From CBDFGN01 sp965247065 (lineage in GTDB: Bacteria > Bacteroidota > Bacteroidia > Cytophagales > Cyclobacteriaceae): a DNA stretch of 64,000 nucleotides. Shown in pieces: positions 36,214-45,390 of this stretch. The translations under genes were made by a program, and so were the position numbers. The notes beneath the pieces are model-generated. The model had not been told where the DNA came from. It made no database searches and saw only the letters and a list, made by a program, of their open reading frames with translations. Every line of letters begins with the position of its first letter. The stretch's first letter is position 1. The stretch spans positions 1,302,001 to 1,366,000 of the forward strand of contig CBDFGN010000006.1 in NCBI GenBank assembly GCA_965247065.1, written 5' to 3'.

Positions 36214-36805
36214 GAGTTTGTTATTTAATAGGATAACCATTGGGTTTTCTATCTGTAATATCATAAATCAACCTAAGCTTACCAAGGAGATCATACTGCG
36301 GATGAGTTACCGACATTTTGGTAAGTGTAAGGAAGGCTCCCTGTCTTGCTGCACGGACCTCGGCCTTATTCCAGGTTCCATTTCTGCCCTCCATTAGGTG
36401 ATTCTAAGATTTGAAACATTCCCTTCCAGCCAGCTCGGGCGCGGATATCCGCATAGGTCCCAGAAACTGATGTTACGCCGTTGATTTGCAAGGAAATTTA
36501 AAAACTTCAAGAACAATCGGATAATAAGTGTACCTTCGCCCTGATTGCGGAGCACTAACCTTTCTTTTTTGATCTCACCTGACATGTAACCGATTCCCTG
36601 GCCTCAGTCAACGGTTTGAACCAAGGAATATCGTCAAGCAAGTCATTTGGTTATCAAGAGTTTACATTTTCGCATGTACGGTGCCCCGCATGTTACGAAA
36701 CACGGCGGTCTAAGGATTTCTATTTCTGACAGCTCCAAATGCTATAAGTTGGGGCCCTAGGCCAGTATAACCAGTATAGGGCAGAATGGCCAGCGGTAAG
36801 ATACT
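36214..36805. other. Intergenic region between the S9 peptidase and rpoD
   Basis: About 590 bp between divergent genes. It must contain the promoters for both, but I could not place a convincing -7/-33 pair. No coding gene was recognised; the short frames in it have no family features. Confidence 0.35.
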
Positions 36806-37669
36806 ATGAGACAATTAAGGATTGCCAAACAGATTACCAATCGTGAGAGCCAGTCTTTAGATAAGTACTTCCAGGAAATTGGCAAGGTAGAATTAATAAC
36901 CGCCGATGAGGAGGTGACACTGACAAAGAGTATCCGTGAGGGCGATCAGGTGGCCCTGGAAAAACTTACCAAAGCCAATTTGCGATTTGTAGTTTCGGTA
37001 GCCAAACAGTATCAGAATAAGGGCCTGACCCTGGGCGATATGATCAATGAGGGAAATCTGGGTTTGCTCAAGGCAGCTACCCGTTTTGACGAAACACGGG
37101 GATTCAAGTTCATCTCCTACGCCGTTTGGTGGATTCGTCAGGCCATAATGCAGGCCCTTGCTGAGCAATCCCGGATAGTACGTCTACCTTTGAACCGGGT
37201 AAATTCCATCAACAAGATTTCCAGAACGTTTTCCCTGCTTGAGCAAGAATTTCAGCGAGAACCTTCAGCCGAGGAGTTAGCAGAAGCTCTTGAAATGGCC
37301 CCGGAGGAAGTGACCGATAACATGAAGATTTCGAGGCGGCAGGTCTCCGTAGATGCGCCCTTTGCCGATGGAGAAGCCAACAATCTACTCGATGTCCTTG
37401 AGGATGACCGTTCAGACAATCCCGACTCCGAGTTGATGGAAGATTCGCTCCGCAAAGAGGTGCAAAGAGCTTTGTCAACCTTAACACAGCGCGAATCCGA
37501 GATCATCGCCTATTACTACGGGTTGAACGGGGAACACAGTTTGACCTTGGAAGAGATCGGTAGCAGGCTCGGCCTTACGCGGGAACGAGTTCGTCAGATC
37601 AAAGAAAAAGCAACCATGCGGCTCAGGCACAGCTCTAGAAGCAAAGCATTGAGGGCGTATCTGGGATAG
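36806..37669 (+). CDS. rpoD: Primary-type RNA polymerase sigma factor (RpoD/SigA)
   Basis: 287 residues, the short form of the primary sigma factor characteristic of Bacteroidota. Order of regions: short 1.2 (SLDKYFQEIGKVELITADEE), region 2 (DMINEGNLGLLKAATRFD, then FISYAVWWIRQAIMQAL for -10 recognition), region 3 (RLPLNRVNSINKISRTF), and region 4 (TLTQRESEIIAYYYGLNG, TLEEIGSRLGLTRERVRQIK helix-turn-helix). It directs core polymerase to promoters. A paralogous RpoD-like factor in the same genome cannot be ruled out; slight departures such as DMINEGNLGLLKA would fit one. Confidence 0.9.
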   Translation: MRQLRIAKQITNRESQSLDKYFQEIGKVELITADEEVTLTKSIREGDQVALEKLTKANLRFVVSVAKQYQNKGLTLGDMINEGNLGLLKAATRFDETRGFKFISYAVWWIRQAIMQALAEQSRIVRLPLNRVNSINKISRTFSLLEQEFQREPSAEELAEALEMAPEEVTDNMKISRRQVSVDAPFADGEANNLLDVLEDDRSDNPDSELMEDSLRKEVQRALSTLTQRESEIIAYYYGLNGEHSLTLEEIGSRLGLTRERVRQIKEKATMRLRHSSRSKALRAYLG

Positions 37670-37687
37670 AGCAATAGCGGCCCTGTT

Positions 37688-38770
37688 TTAGACTTTCCCC
37701 TTCTTCTCTTTTTCTGGTTTTTTCTGCTCCTCTGTTGAATCTTTGTCTTCAGCAGTTTCCTCTGGAGATGGAATTGCCTCTTGGTCAGGTGTCTTCTCCT
37801 GGTCGGTTGCTTCTTCCTGATCGGCTATTTTCTTCTGCGCGGCTGTTTCCTCCTTGCCGGTGGCTTCTTCCTTGCCGGTGGTTTTCTCCTTGCTGGTGGT
37901 TTTCTCCGGGTCGGTTGTTTCTTCCTTGGTTGCTATTTCCTTCTGCGCGGCTGTTTCCTTCTTGCCGGTGGTTTTCTTCTTGCCGGTGGTTTTCTTCTTG
38001 CCGGTGGTTTTCTTCTTGCCGGTGGTTTTCTTCTTGCCGGTGGTTTTCTCCTTGCCGGTGGTTTTCTCCTTGCTGGTGGTTTTCTCCTTGCCGGTGGTTT
38101 TCTCCTTGCCGGTGGTTTTCTCCTTGCTGGTGGTTTTCTCCTTGCTGGTGGTTTTCTCCTTGCTGGTGGTTTTCTCCTTGCTGGTGGTTTTCTCCTTACC
38201 GGTGGTTTTCTCCTTGCTGGTGGTTTTCTCCGGGTCGGTTGTTTCTTCCTTGGTTGCTATTTTCTTCTGCGCGGCTGTTTCCTCCTTGCCCGTGGCTTCT
38301 TCCTTGCCCGTGGCTTCTTCCTTGCCGGTGGTTTTCTCCTTGCCGGTGGTTTTCTCCGGGTCGGTGGTTTCTTCCTGGGTGGTGGTCTCTTCTTGCGTGC
38401 CGGTATCTTCTTCCGGTGGTTCAGGCGCCTGTTCCTGGTTCACATGAAGTACGAATTGCTTGTCCAGCATGATTTCATAGATTGCGGTTTGGGTAAGCTC
38501 TGCTACTTTACCCGAGTGCCCCAAAATGGAAAGAAGCTCTTTGGCAATCGCCGAATCCCGAATGTTGTTAATTGCTTTCCCTTCGAATACCCTTAGGACA
38601 AACGAGTGACCACCTTTTGGTTTCGGATCCGCATCCCGAAACTCGTGGTTTGAGAACCGGTATTCCTGGGGTCCCCCGGCGGAATCGACCATAAGCCTTA
38701 GAACAACCGGACGGTATTTTTTCCAGAGGGGTATATACCGCTGATGAGTGGTTAATGGAAAGTAGTTCAT
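37688..38770 (-). CDS. Hypothetical protein with long KEKTTG-type repeat tail
   Basis: 360 residues. Residues 1-115 look folded (MNYFPLTTHQRYIPLWKKYR, HSFVLRVFEGKAINNIRDSA), with no signal peptide and no family recognised. From about residue 118 on it is a low-complexity array of six-residue units (GKEKTT, SKEKTT, GKKKTT, GKEEAT, DPEKTT) rich in Lys, Glu and Thr, ending in a charged tail. The tail is probably disordered and may vary in length. It is convergent with rpoD, 18 bp apart. Confidence 0.7.
   Translation of the reverse strand: MNYFPLTTHQRYIPLWKKYRPVVLRLMVDSAGGPQEYRFSNHEFRDADPKPKGGHSFVLRVFEGKAINNIRDSAIAKELLSILGHSGKVAELTQTAIYEIMLDKQFVLHVNQEQAPEPPEEDTGTQEETTTQEETTDPEKTTGKEKTTGKEEATGKEEATGKEETAAQKKIATKEETTDPEKTTSKEKTTGKEKTTSKEKTTSKEKTTSKEKTTSKEKTTGKEKTTGKEKTTSKEKTTGKEKTTGKKKTTGKKKTTGKKKTTGKKKTTGKKETAAQKEIATKEETTDPEKTTSKEKTTGKEEATGKEETAAQKKIADQEEATDQEKTPDQEAIPSPEETAEDKDSTEEQKKPEKEKKGKV
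37850..38375 (-). repeat. 18-bp minisatellite within the hypothetical gene
   Basis: On the minus strand the unit GGCAAGGAGAAAACCACC (Gly-Lys-Glu-Lys-Thr-Thr) recurs about 25 or more times with small changes (AGC for GGC, AAG for GAG). The unit is a multiple of three, so copy-number change keeps the frame. Nothing separates the units, so it is not a CRISPR. Confidence 0.9.
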
Positions 38771-39160
38771 AGGCGTTTCGATTGTAGACGATTTCGAATT
38801 GTCTCACCCAGCGCCAAACCAACCTCCCGGAGGTTCAGCCTTGCGCGCAATGAACCCAAAGAATTGGCTCCTGAAAAAAAGCGAGTACGAAGGATGATCC
38901 ACGGTAATAGGATCAAAAAGGTGCTAGCAAATGGCAAGGACAATTCGTGTCTAGTGATGTAAAGGTAGTGAGAACGAAACATATTATAGCAGAGTTTCAT
39001 GGTTAATGTCAGCGGGGAATGAGGAAGTTTCCAAACCCGCATTTCAAAACTCCACCCAAACTTTTCTGGGCAATTTGGACAAAAAGAGCCTCATCAAATC
39101 CACGACAAATGATCGTTCTGATTAACTTGACGAGCTCTTGCTATTATTTCATATTTTGCA
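38771..39160. other. Intergenic region left of decayed genes
   Basis: About 390 bp. A leftward frame of about 90 codons (38767-39042) has no family features. I see nothing supportable here. Confidence 0.3.
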
Positions 39161-39163
39161 CTT

Positions 39164-39440
39164 CATGAAATCGCTAATCGAAAAAGGACCCGTAATAACC
39201 GAAGGTTAGGATATCAATACTGGTGAAGTCCATAAGTACTTCAACGAAGCAAAAGAATGGCTGTTAGCTCAAAGTGAAGGCATTGAGACAATTGACGCCA
39301 GAGCCCGCGACTTCGGTGATAAGGCCGGTGGATTTCGGACAGCCCTTAAGTTTATTGAGTCCGAGAACACCATTAAGGCGTTGAGGGATCCGGTGATGGT
39401 GACCTTAATAAACCCCGTGTATAAAGAATTGGGGGCCTGA
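39164..39440 (+). pseudogene. Decayed coding remnant, unidentified
   Basis: ATG near 39164 reads MKSLIEKGPVITEG, then a TAG. The same frame stays open afterwards for about 75 codons (DINTGEVHKYFNEAKEWL... to VYKELGA) and stops near 39440. The protein-like composition on both sides of the single stop suggests a gene broken by one substitution. No family was recognised. Confidence 0.4.
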
Positions 39441-39474
39441 GCCCGTCGGAAATTGAGCACTTTAAGATCTTCTG

Positions 39475-39850
39475 ATGTTGCTGGCCGATATAACTCAGGA
39501 TCCTAAAGCGCTACGTGGAGCATGGTGAAACAGTGCCTTATAGATGCGGTTACTTTCTTATCTCATTCTGATGCTCGCACCGACATGAGATCAAAGAGGT
39601 GCAAATATCCAGTTTCAAAAAAGCAAAGGGCATGGATATGATCATCGCGCATCGTCTGCTTAAAAATGGTATCGATGCGGATGAGTACATTCTTGCCTCG
39701 GAAGATTATTTGAAGCACTTTGACAAACCAAAGGACGATTAGGCCTGGAGTGGATCAAGTCCAATGAAATCTATGCTAATGTTGGCCAGGTGGATTTCGA
39801 ATACGTTCTGATCAGCGACCGGAGCTCTTAACATCGAACTTCTTGCCGAA
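39475..39850 (+). pseudogene. DUF2652-like remnant
   Basis: Frames change along this stretch. One piece reads HEIKEVQISSFKKAKGMD and MIIAHRLLKNGIDADEY, resembling the DUF2652 core block (KxxGKDVIxxHRLLKN). After a stop and a frame change the C-terminal piece reads EWIKSNEIYANVGQVDFEYV. Beginning and middle are too damaged to place. A broken DUF2652 gene is the best reading. Confidence 0.45.
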
Positions 39851-40009
39851 CGCTCCTGAAGTTAGGCAGAACCAATGGCCATTGCCTCATAGTGTAATCA
39901 CGAAAATTTATGGAGGTTCCTGGAAATGAAAAGGCAAGATAAATCCGAAGGCTAAAGTTTTAACGAAATTGATTGAGAACCTGACCTCCCACAAAGAATA
40001 CACGCAAGC

Positions 40010-40537
40010 TCAAAGTTCGGTGTACTGATCAAAGAGTTCATCCACGTATTCCTTTTGGGTTCTGCCATTGTAGAAATCCCAGCAATCACCCAGACCACTC
40101 CTCATTATGCTTATGCAGCGGCCATTGGGAAACGACTCCTCCAGATGGTCTCGTCCCAGGTAACAATGACCCAATTCATGAAAAACGATGAATTCTTTAT
40201 ACAGGTCCGATGCCGATGACCAGAATTCCAGATCAACGGTAACTTTCTTGGGATCGTGGTAAGAGTAGGAACACTTACCTATCACGTTTTCCTTTGATAT
40301 CTCTTCGATTACGCCGGTTATTCGGGATGTGGTCAAATCAATATTCAGGCTCCTTTCTGAACCGGCCGCCTCAAATCTCATGAAATAAGGGCGCAATTCT
40401 TTGGCAACGTTGGGATAAATCTCAGATTGAGGGATAGGTTCCACAATTTCATTTTCCCCTTCACATGAGGCCAAGGAAAAGATTACCATATAGCATAAAG
40501 CCATCACAGTAAGCCCATAAACACTTTTTATCTCCAT
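40010..40537 (-). CDS. Putative zinc metallopeptidase lipoprotein (HExxH)
   Basis: 175 residues with lipoprotein signal YMVIFSLASC. The central motif FHELGHCYLGRDH has HExxH zinc ligands plus a His seven residues after the second ligand (HELGHxxLGRDH), one residue further than the metzincin HExxHxxGxxH. The C-terminal CISIMRSGLGDCW may hold a Met-turn-like element. A small secreted protease is possible, but the size and spacing differ from known metzincins, so the activity call is tentative. Confidence 0.65.
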   Translation of the reverse strand: MEIKSVYGLTVMALCYMVIFSLASCEGENEIVEPIPQSEIYPNVAKELRPYFMRFEAAGSERSLNIDLTTSRITGVIEEISKENVIGKCSYSYHDPKKVTVDLEFWSSASDLYKEFIVFHELGHCYLGRDHLEESFPNGRCISIMRSGLGDCWDFYNGRTQKEYVDELFDQYTEL

Positions 40538-40903
40538 ACTGTTTAATGATTCAAGTTCTATGCCAAGTTTGAAGATTTTCCGGGCAAAATGCTTAATTCC
40601 CCCATCGGATTCAATTGGGGGATGGGGTCAGCGGCTGGGCACTATGAGCGTGATGTCCCTCTGCATCTCTAGAGCACCGATAATTTCCATGACACCCGAG
40701 AGCAGGTTGGAGTAGCTTGGGCGGTGTGGTTAGCAACCAGGGACAAGGAGCTCATTGCTGAAACAATATGTGCTGGGAGGAAGAGGGTTTGTAAACATCG
40801 AGCAGCCTTAAAAATAAGCTAATCCTGTCTCTCCAGAGCAATATTCAGGTTTTCATCACTTTAATTTGAATTTATTTCTAAATTTAAATTTCCTCAATCA
40901 CCC
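40538..40903. other. Intergenic region upstream of the cyclase pair
   Basis: 366 bp between divergent genes. A six-base stem CCCCCA/TGGGGG lies near 40600-40622. No gene was seen. It presumably contains the promoter of the cyclase pair, but no element is clear. Confidence 0.35.
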
Positions 40904-41977
40904 ATGGCTTTGAGTATTAATCAGGTGAGAAAGCTAAAACAAGGCCGTGCCATGGTGCTTCTGGCTGTCTTCCTTGGCCTGCTATACGTTGCATTCTCCG
41001 ATGGCTTCAACGAGATCTATCCTTTCATAAATGGAGCTATCGCGGGATTTGTGGCGGGACTAGTTATTGCAACTCTTGAGTTAGGATTTTTTTCTGGTGG
41101 CTTAAGGAAGAGAAGATTTATGTACATCCTCATTCTACGGACCTCATTATACTTTTTCTTTCTTACTCTTTTGATTCTGAATGTGCTAATTGTTTCTAGA
41201 ATGATCAGGCTGAATCAATCTTATGCTGAGGTCTTATCCGATTCCGCCTTTCAGCACTATGTTTTCAAAGAGGATTTTCCGATTGTGGTGGTTTATGCCG
41301 TTGTTTTCGCTTTCTCGGTAAACTTCACCCGGATGATGAGTAGAAAACTAGGTCAGGGAATGCTGCTCAGTTATATTACCGGCACATACCGCAAACCGGT
41401 TACGGAAGAGAGAGTCGTAATGTTCATGAAACTGCAGAATTCCCAGGGAATTTCAGAACAGTTAGGATCACTGAATTTCTATCGATTCCTCAATGATTTC
41501 TTCTATGACATAACTGATTCAATCATTATGCACAGAGGAATTATTTATGAATATGTCGAGGATCTCATAGTCGTAACATGGGATATCAACAAAGGACTCG
41601 CAAACTCAAATTGTATCAGAAGTTTCTTCCACGCTCTAGAGGAGCTAGAGCTTAAGAAGGAGGCTTATTTTACAAAGTACAAAGTAATACCCAAGCCCTA
41701 TGCAGCATTCCATAGTGGTAAGCTGATTCGAGCAGAAATAGGTGATGTGAAATCCGAGATTGCCCTTCAAGGAGATGTTATGAACACTACTTCACGGATT
41801 CTCAAAAAATGTGAGGATTTGAAGGCTAATCTACTGGGCTCAGCCCATTTGGTCCTGCGATTGGAATTTCCATTGATCTATGAAACCAATTCCAAAGGTA
41901 AAATTAAGCTGAGGGGCAAGGAGGAGGGTGTGGAATTGTTTGAAATAGTTGAGGTTACCCCAAAGAATGCGCCATGA
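40904..41977 (+). CDS. Membrane class III cyclase homologue A (metal site lost, N/R pair kept)
   Basis: 357 residues: four hydrophobic spans in residues 17-140, then a class III nucleotidyl cyclase homology domain (about 168-350). Compared with the neighbour, the first metal Asp is Lys176 (VVMFMKLQNSQ against IFMFLDLKDST). The second Asp is kept (Asp220) but its preceding Gly is Glu219 (YVED against YVGD). The transition-state pair N-x-x-x-R is present (Asn294, Arg298 in GDVMNTTSR). Alone it should not bind catalytic metals. Its stop overlaps the next start by 4 bp (ATGA), so the two are cotranslated and likely form a heterodimer, resembling the C2 half of mammalian adenylyl cyclase. Confidence 0.82.
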   Translation: MALSINQVRKLKQGRAMVLLAVFLGLLYVAFSDGFNEIYPFINGAIAGFVAGLVIATLELGFFSGGLRKRRFMYILILRTSLYFFFLTLLILNVLIVSRMIRLNQSYAEVLSDSAFQHYVFKEDFPIVVVYAVVFAFSVNFTRMMSRKLGQGMLLSYITGTYRKPVTEERVVMFMKLQNSQGISEQLGSLNFYRFLNDFFYDITDSIIMHRGIIYEYVEDLIVVTWDINKGLANSNCIRSFFHALEELELKKEAYFTKYKVIPKPYAAFHSGKLIRAEIGDVKSEIALQGDVMNTTSRILKKCEDLKANLLGSAHLVLRLEFPLIYETNSKGKIKLRGKEEGVELFEIVEVTPKNAP

Positions 41978-43032
41978 TCTTGGACAAATCCCACACGAGC
42001 AATAGAGAGCAAAAAGCATTCATCATTGTCATGGTTGGAATAATTGCTGGATTGCTTTATCCAGGGCTGAGCAAGGAAATAGGGGATCCTTATGCGACGG
42101 CCAATGGCCTCGTGATTGGAGTTCTTGGCAGCTCCTATATTGCCGCCGTTGAGCTATATATTTCCAATCCGCGGAATAGAAGAATTGGATTCATTACCAG
42201 AATCGCCAAGAAAACTTCTATGTATACGGTCTTCCTTGCCTTTTTGATCCTACTTGTAATATCAGGGAGTAGAAGTATCCAATATGATATGAGCTATGGA
42301 GATTATTTGGCCAGTGATGCTTTCTATAGCCTGGTTTTCAGGGAAGATTTTCACATCATGATTTTGTATACTCTGTTGATCAGCAGTGGCATCATATTTT
42401 CAAACCAGCTATCTAGAAAGATGGGCCAAGGTGTTTTGTGGAACTTTGTGGCTGGAAATTACCACAACCCCAAAGAAGAAGAGCGTATTTTTATGTTCCT
42501 GGATCTCAAGGACTCCACAAACATTGCCGAAAAATTGGGAAACGTTGAATTCAGTAATTTAATCAATGATTTCTTGTACGATATTACTCCATCAATCATC
42601 AATACTTCCGGAATAATCTATCGGTACGTCGGTGATGAAGTGGTCGTTAGCTGGAGGATGAGGCAAGGGCTTAGAAAAGCTAATTGCATACGAACATCTT
42701 TCTTGGCCAAGTATGCCATAAAAAGGCAAAGAGAAAAATACCTTCACCAATATGGTCTTGTTCCTGCTTTTACTACGGGATATCATTGTGGTCCCGTTGT
42801 GGTTGGGGAGATTGGAGAGGTAAAAAGTCAAATTGCATTCAGCGGGGAGGTTATGTATCTGACATCAACTATTGAGTCAGAGTGTAAAACTGAGAGTGTC
42901 GATAATTTGATATCAGGGGATCTTCTCAAACGGATCTCACTTCCAGACATTTATGAGATGCACCCCGTCACGGCGATTGAGAACCTTGCCGGTAGGAAGA
43001 TCAATTTGTTTACAATCATCGAGGTGTATTGA
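41974..43032 (+). CDS. Membrane class III cyclase homologue B (metal site kept, N/R pair lost)
   Basis: 352 residues with the same layout as its partner: four hydrophobic spans (about 14-145), then the cyclase domain. Both metal Asp residues are present (Asp177 in MFLDLKDST; Asp221 in RYVGDEVVVSW). The transition-state pair is missing: GEVMYLTST has Tyr295 where Asn is expected and Thr299 where Arg is expected. It is thus the complement of protein A and resembles the C1 half of mammalian adenylyl cyclase. A dimer of A and B could build one full active site at the interface. The product (cAMP or cGMP) is not predictable: the purine-specificity positions are non-standard. Confidence 0.82.
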   Translation: MILDKSHTSNREQKAFIIVMVGIIAGLLYPGLSKEIGDPYATANGLVIGVLGSSYIAAVELYISNPRNRRIGFITRIAKKTSMYTVFLAFLILLVISGSRSIQYDMSYGDYLASDAFYSLVFREDFHIMILYTLLISSGIIFSNQLSRKMGQGVLWNFVAGNYHNPKEEERIFMFLDLKDSTNIAEKLGNVEFSNLINDFLYDITPSIINTSGIIYRYVGDEVVVSWRMRQGLRKANCIRTSFLAKYAIKRQREKYLHQYGLVPAFTTGYHCGPVVVGEIGEVKSQIAFSGEVMYLTSTIESECKTESVDNLISGDLLKRISLPDIYEMHPVTAIENLAGRKINLFTIIEVY

Positions 43033-43560
43033 GTTCGTCCCATTAAAGTCTTTTTGCATGGTACCCTTTTCTCCGTTTCAGTTTTTCTCACCAGGAGGCC
43101 TAATTACATCACTTGGGAAAATGCGCTCCGAAATTGTTTCTATTAAGATTTTTCCTGCCCTTTCGCACCCGCCAAGGCCAGTTTAATTTTACTGTATCCA
43201 AAGTCACCACCTAGCTCATTTTTAATTCCTCACAAACCCCTCAAGGCCCGTGCGGTATTTTTCCAATAAGAGTTAATTGAAGAATACACCGATTTGTTAC
43301 CCCAAACCATTGACCATCTTTTTGAGCGATTACATCCTTGAGGATTTGACTTTTCCAGGAATGCCTCCGAACAATGACCCGGGTGGAACACCACCCGCGG
43401 AATGGAGCTCTATGAATCCAAAGAGATAAATTGTGTTTGTTCACTGCTTTTGCATTGATGGAAATGAAAAATCCGTTGCCAGAGATAACGACATACTGCA
43501 CCATTTCATCCCATCCGGCCATAAAATGCTGAAAAACATTCGTTAGCTTGGCTGTCAGCA
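43033..43560. other. Intergenic region between cyclase pair and LuxR-type gene
   Basis: 528 bp. A leftward frame (43241-43786) overlaps the next gene and has no recognisable family. No RNA or repeat was seen. Confidence 0.3.
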
Positions 43561-44528
43561 ATGGGCGATAAGGAATATTATTCCCACCTATATGAAATAG
43601 CCAGTCACCTGAACAGGGAGTATTCTCTTCCTTCAGCTCTTCGTAAATCACTGGAAAAGACGGTGGACCTCCTGGCTCTCGAAACAGGCTGGATCTGGCT
43701 AGTTCAGGCGGACAGTAAATCGGTTTACCTCGCTGCTTCCTATAATTTGCCACCCGCCTTGAGCAATCATCCCGAGCGGCTCTCACGGTGGTGTTATTGC
43801 ATAAAGAAATATTTGTCAGACGACATTGAGCAAGCCACCAACATCAGTGAGATCACCTGTACGCGGCTTAAGGATATTTCCGCTGGTACCCGGGACCTAA
43901 TGTTTCACGCTACAATTCCCATAACAACGGATGGTCAGAAAGTGGGTCTCATGAATCTGGTGAGTAAGGAAACCCGGCAACTGGATGACAAACAACTGTC
44001 CATTTTGAATACTATTAGCGAACTCATAGGAATGGCAATTCAACGCACTCGTCTTCAGGATTCTTACCGGGTGGAAACCACCACTAGCTCGGACAGTGCA
44101 ATTCATGAAGTGCTGGAGCGGATATTCAAGTCTTTAATGAAGTCAATCATATCTAAACTCAATGATTCAGCGTCTTATACACTAAAAAATGACAATGCTA
44201 AAGCACTTAATAGCATAAAAGAGTCGCTGAGCCAGATTGAGGAACTCCAACAACAGGTGTCCCTTGTACTGAAAGAGTCACATGAACATGATGAGGTCAA
44301 GAAAACGGACAAAGAGTTCCATTATCCAACCTCACCGTTGACCCGCAGGGAATTGGAAGTACTAACCTTGGTCAAAAAAGGATACACCAACAATCAAATT
44401 GCCGATCAGCTTTTCATAGCTGGGCCACCGTCAAATTTCATATCACCTCCATTTTGTCCAAGCTCTTTGCGAAAACACGGACCGAAGCAGTGGACACTGC
44501 CTTGCAGCGGGGACTGTTGAGTATTTAA
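43561..44528 (+). pseudogene. GAF-LuxR transcriptional regulator, frameshifted in the helix-turn-helix
   Basis: The first 290 residues read as a GAF sensor domain (LALETGWIWLVQADSKSVYL, ISELIGMAIQRTRLQDSY), a coiled-coil linker and the first half of a LuxR helix-turn-helix (PLTRRELEVLTLVKKGYTNNQIADQLFI). After about 44415-44425 the family sequence continues in a different frame: ATVKFHITSILSKLFAKT, then TEAVDTALQRGLLSI and TAA at 44526-44528. As read, the normal frame ends at 44520 with unrelated residues and cannot bind DNA properly. One-base loss or sequencing error near AGCTGGG explains it. Confidence 0.8.
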
Positions 44529-44664
44529 GCGTCTGCTTCAAACTGATTGATGAGCTTGTAGCTGGCGCTACTCTCATGCCTGCCTGCCCTAAAGTACAGG
44601 TGCATTTCTATCCTTAAGTACGTTTTTTCCTACTTATGCCCTCTGGATATTTGCGTTGAACAAA

Positions 44665-45390
44665 ATGAAAAAATCAATGACAGGCACAACTAACAAAACA
44701 GCTCTTATCACCGGGGCATCAAAGGGTCTGGGTTATGCTCTGGGGGAAAGTCTCGCCAAAAAGGGTTGGAAGCTCCTGATCAATGCCCGCAAACCGAGTG
44801 AATTGTTGGCAGCAAAAAAGAGATTAGCAGAATTCACGGAAGTAATGGCAATAGCAGGAGACGTGCGGGATGAAATACATCTTTTGGAGCTTACAAAGGT
44901 ATTGGATAGGAAGCGATGGCAGTTGGATTTACTGGTAAACAATGCATCATCGTTGGGAATATCTCCCTTAAGGCCATTGCTCGACTATCCTATACAGAAT
45001 CTGCACATTGTATTTCACACCAACATGATCGCACCGGTTTCACTACTACAAAAGGTAAGACCATACTTCAATGAGAACGCCAAGATCATCAATGTAAGTA
45101 GTGATGCCGGAAAAGAAGCTTATGAGACATGGGGGGCTTATGGGGGCAGTAAGGCCGGATTAGAGCACATGACTTCAATTTTGGCAAAGGAAAACCCTCA
45201 ATATCATTTCTATGCTTTTGACCCCGGGGATATGCGAACCGACATGCACCAGGCAGCTTTTCCCGGAGAGGATATCTCTGATCGCCCGTTTCCCACTGAA
45301 TATGCGGTCCCGGCAATGCTTCAGCTTATTGAAGATGATTTGCCAAGTGGTCTGCATACGACTCACTCACTTGAAAAACAGTCCATATGA
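44665..45390 (+). CDS. Short-chain dehydrogenase/reductase
   Basis: The start is taken at ATG 44665 (a TTG lies three codons upstream); 241 residues. Motifs: KTALITGASKGLGYALG (NAD(P)-binding TGxxxGxG), DLLVNNASS, INVSSDAG, and catalytic YGGSKAG with Tyr and Lys; the catalytic Ser lies in NVSSDAG. The C-terminal DPGDMRTDMH is typical of cytoplasmic SDRs. Its substrate is unknown. It overlaps queA by 4 bp (ATGA), so the two are cotranscribed. Confidence 0.88.
   Translation: MKKSMTGTTNKTALITGASKGLGYALGESLAKKGWKLLINARKPSELLAAKKRLAEFTEVMAIAGDVRDEIHLLELTKVLDRKRWQLDLLVNNASSLGISPLRPLLDYPIQNLHIVFHTNMIAPVSLLQKVRPYFNENAKIINVSSDAGKEAYETWGAYGGSKAGLEHMTSILAKENPQYHFYAFDPGDMRTDMHQAAFPGEDISDRPFPTEYAVPAMLQLIEDDLPSGLHTTHSLEKQSI

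Noticed and set aside
37850..38375. CRISPR-like repeat array
   Set aside because: Units are adjacent with no spacers and encode a regular peptide repeat.
37735..38596. Long rightward open frames opposite the minisatellite gene
   Set aside because: They are produced by the 18-bp repeat being open in several frames; the products are monotonous hydrophobic repeats without any folded domain, while the leftward gene has a normal N-terminal domain.
43241..43786. Leftward frame of 181 codons
   Set aside because: It overlaps the GAF-LuxR gene, has odd composition and no recognised family; left unannotated.
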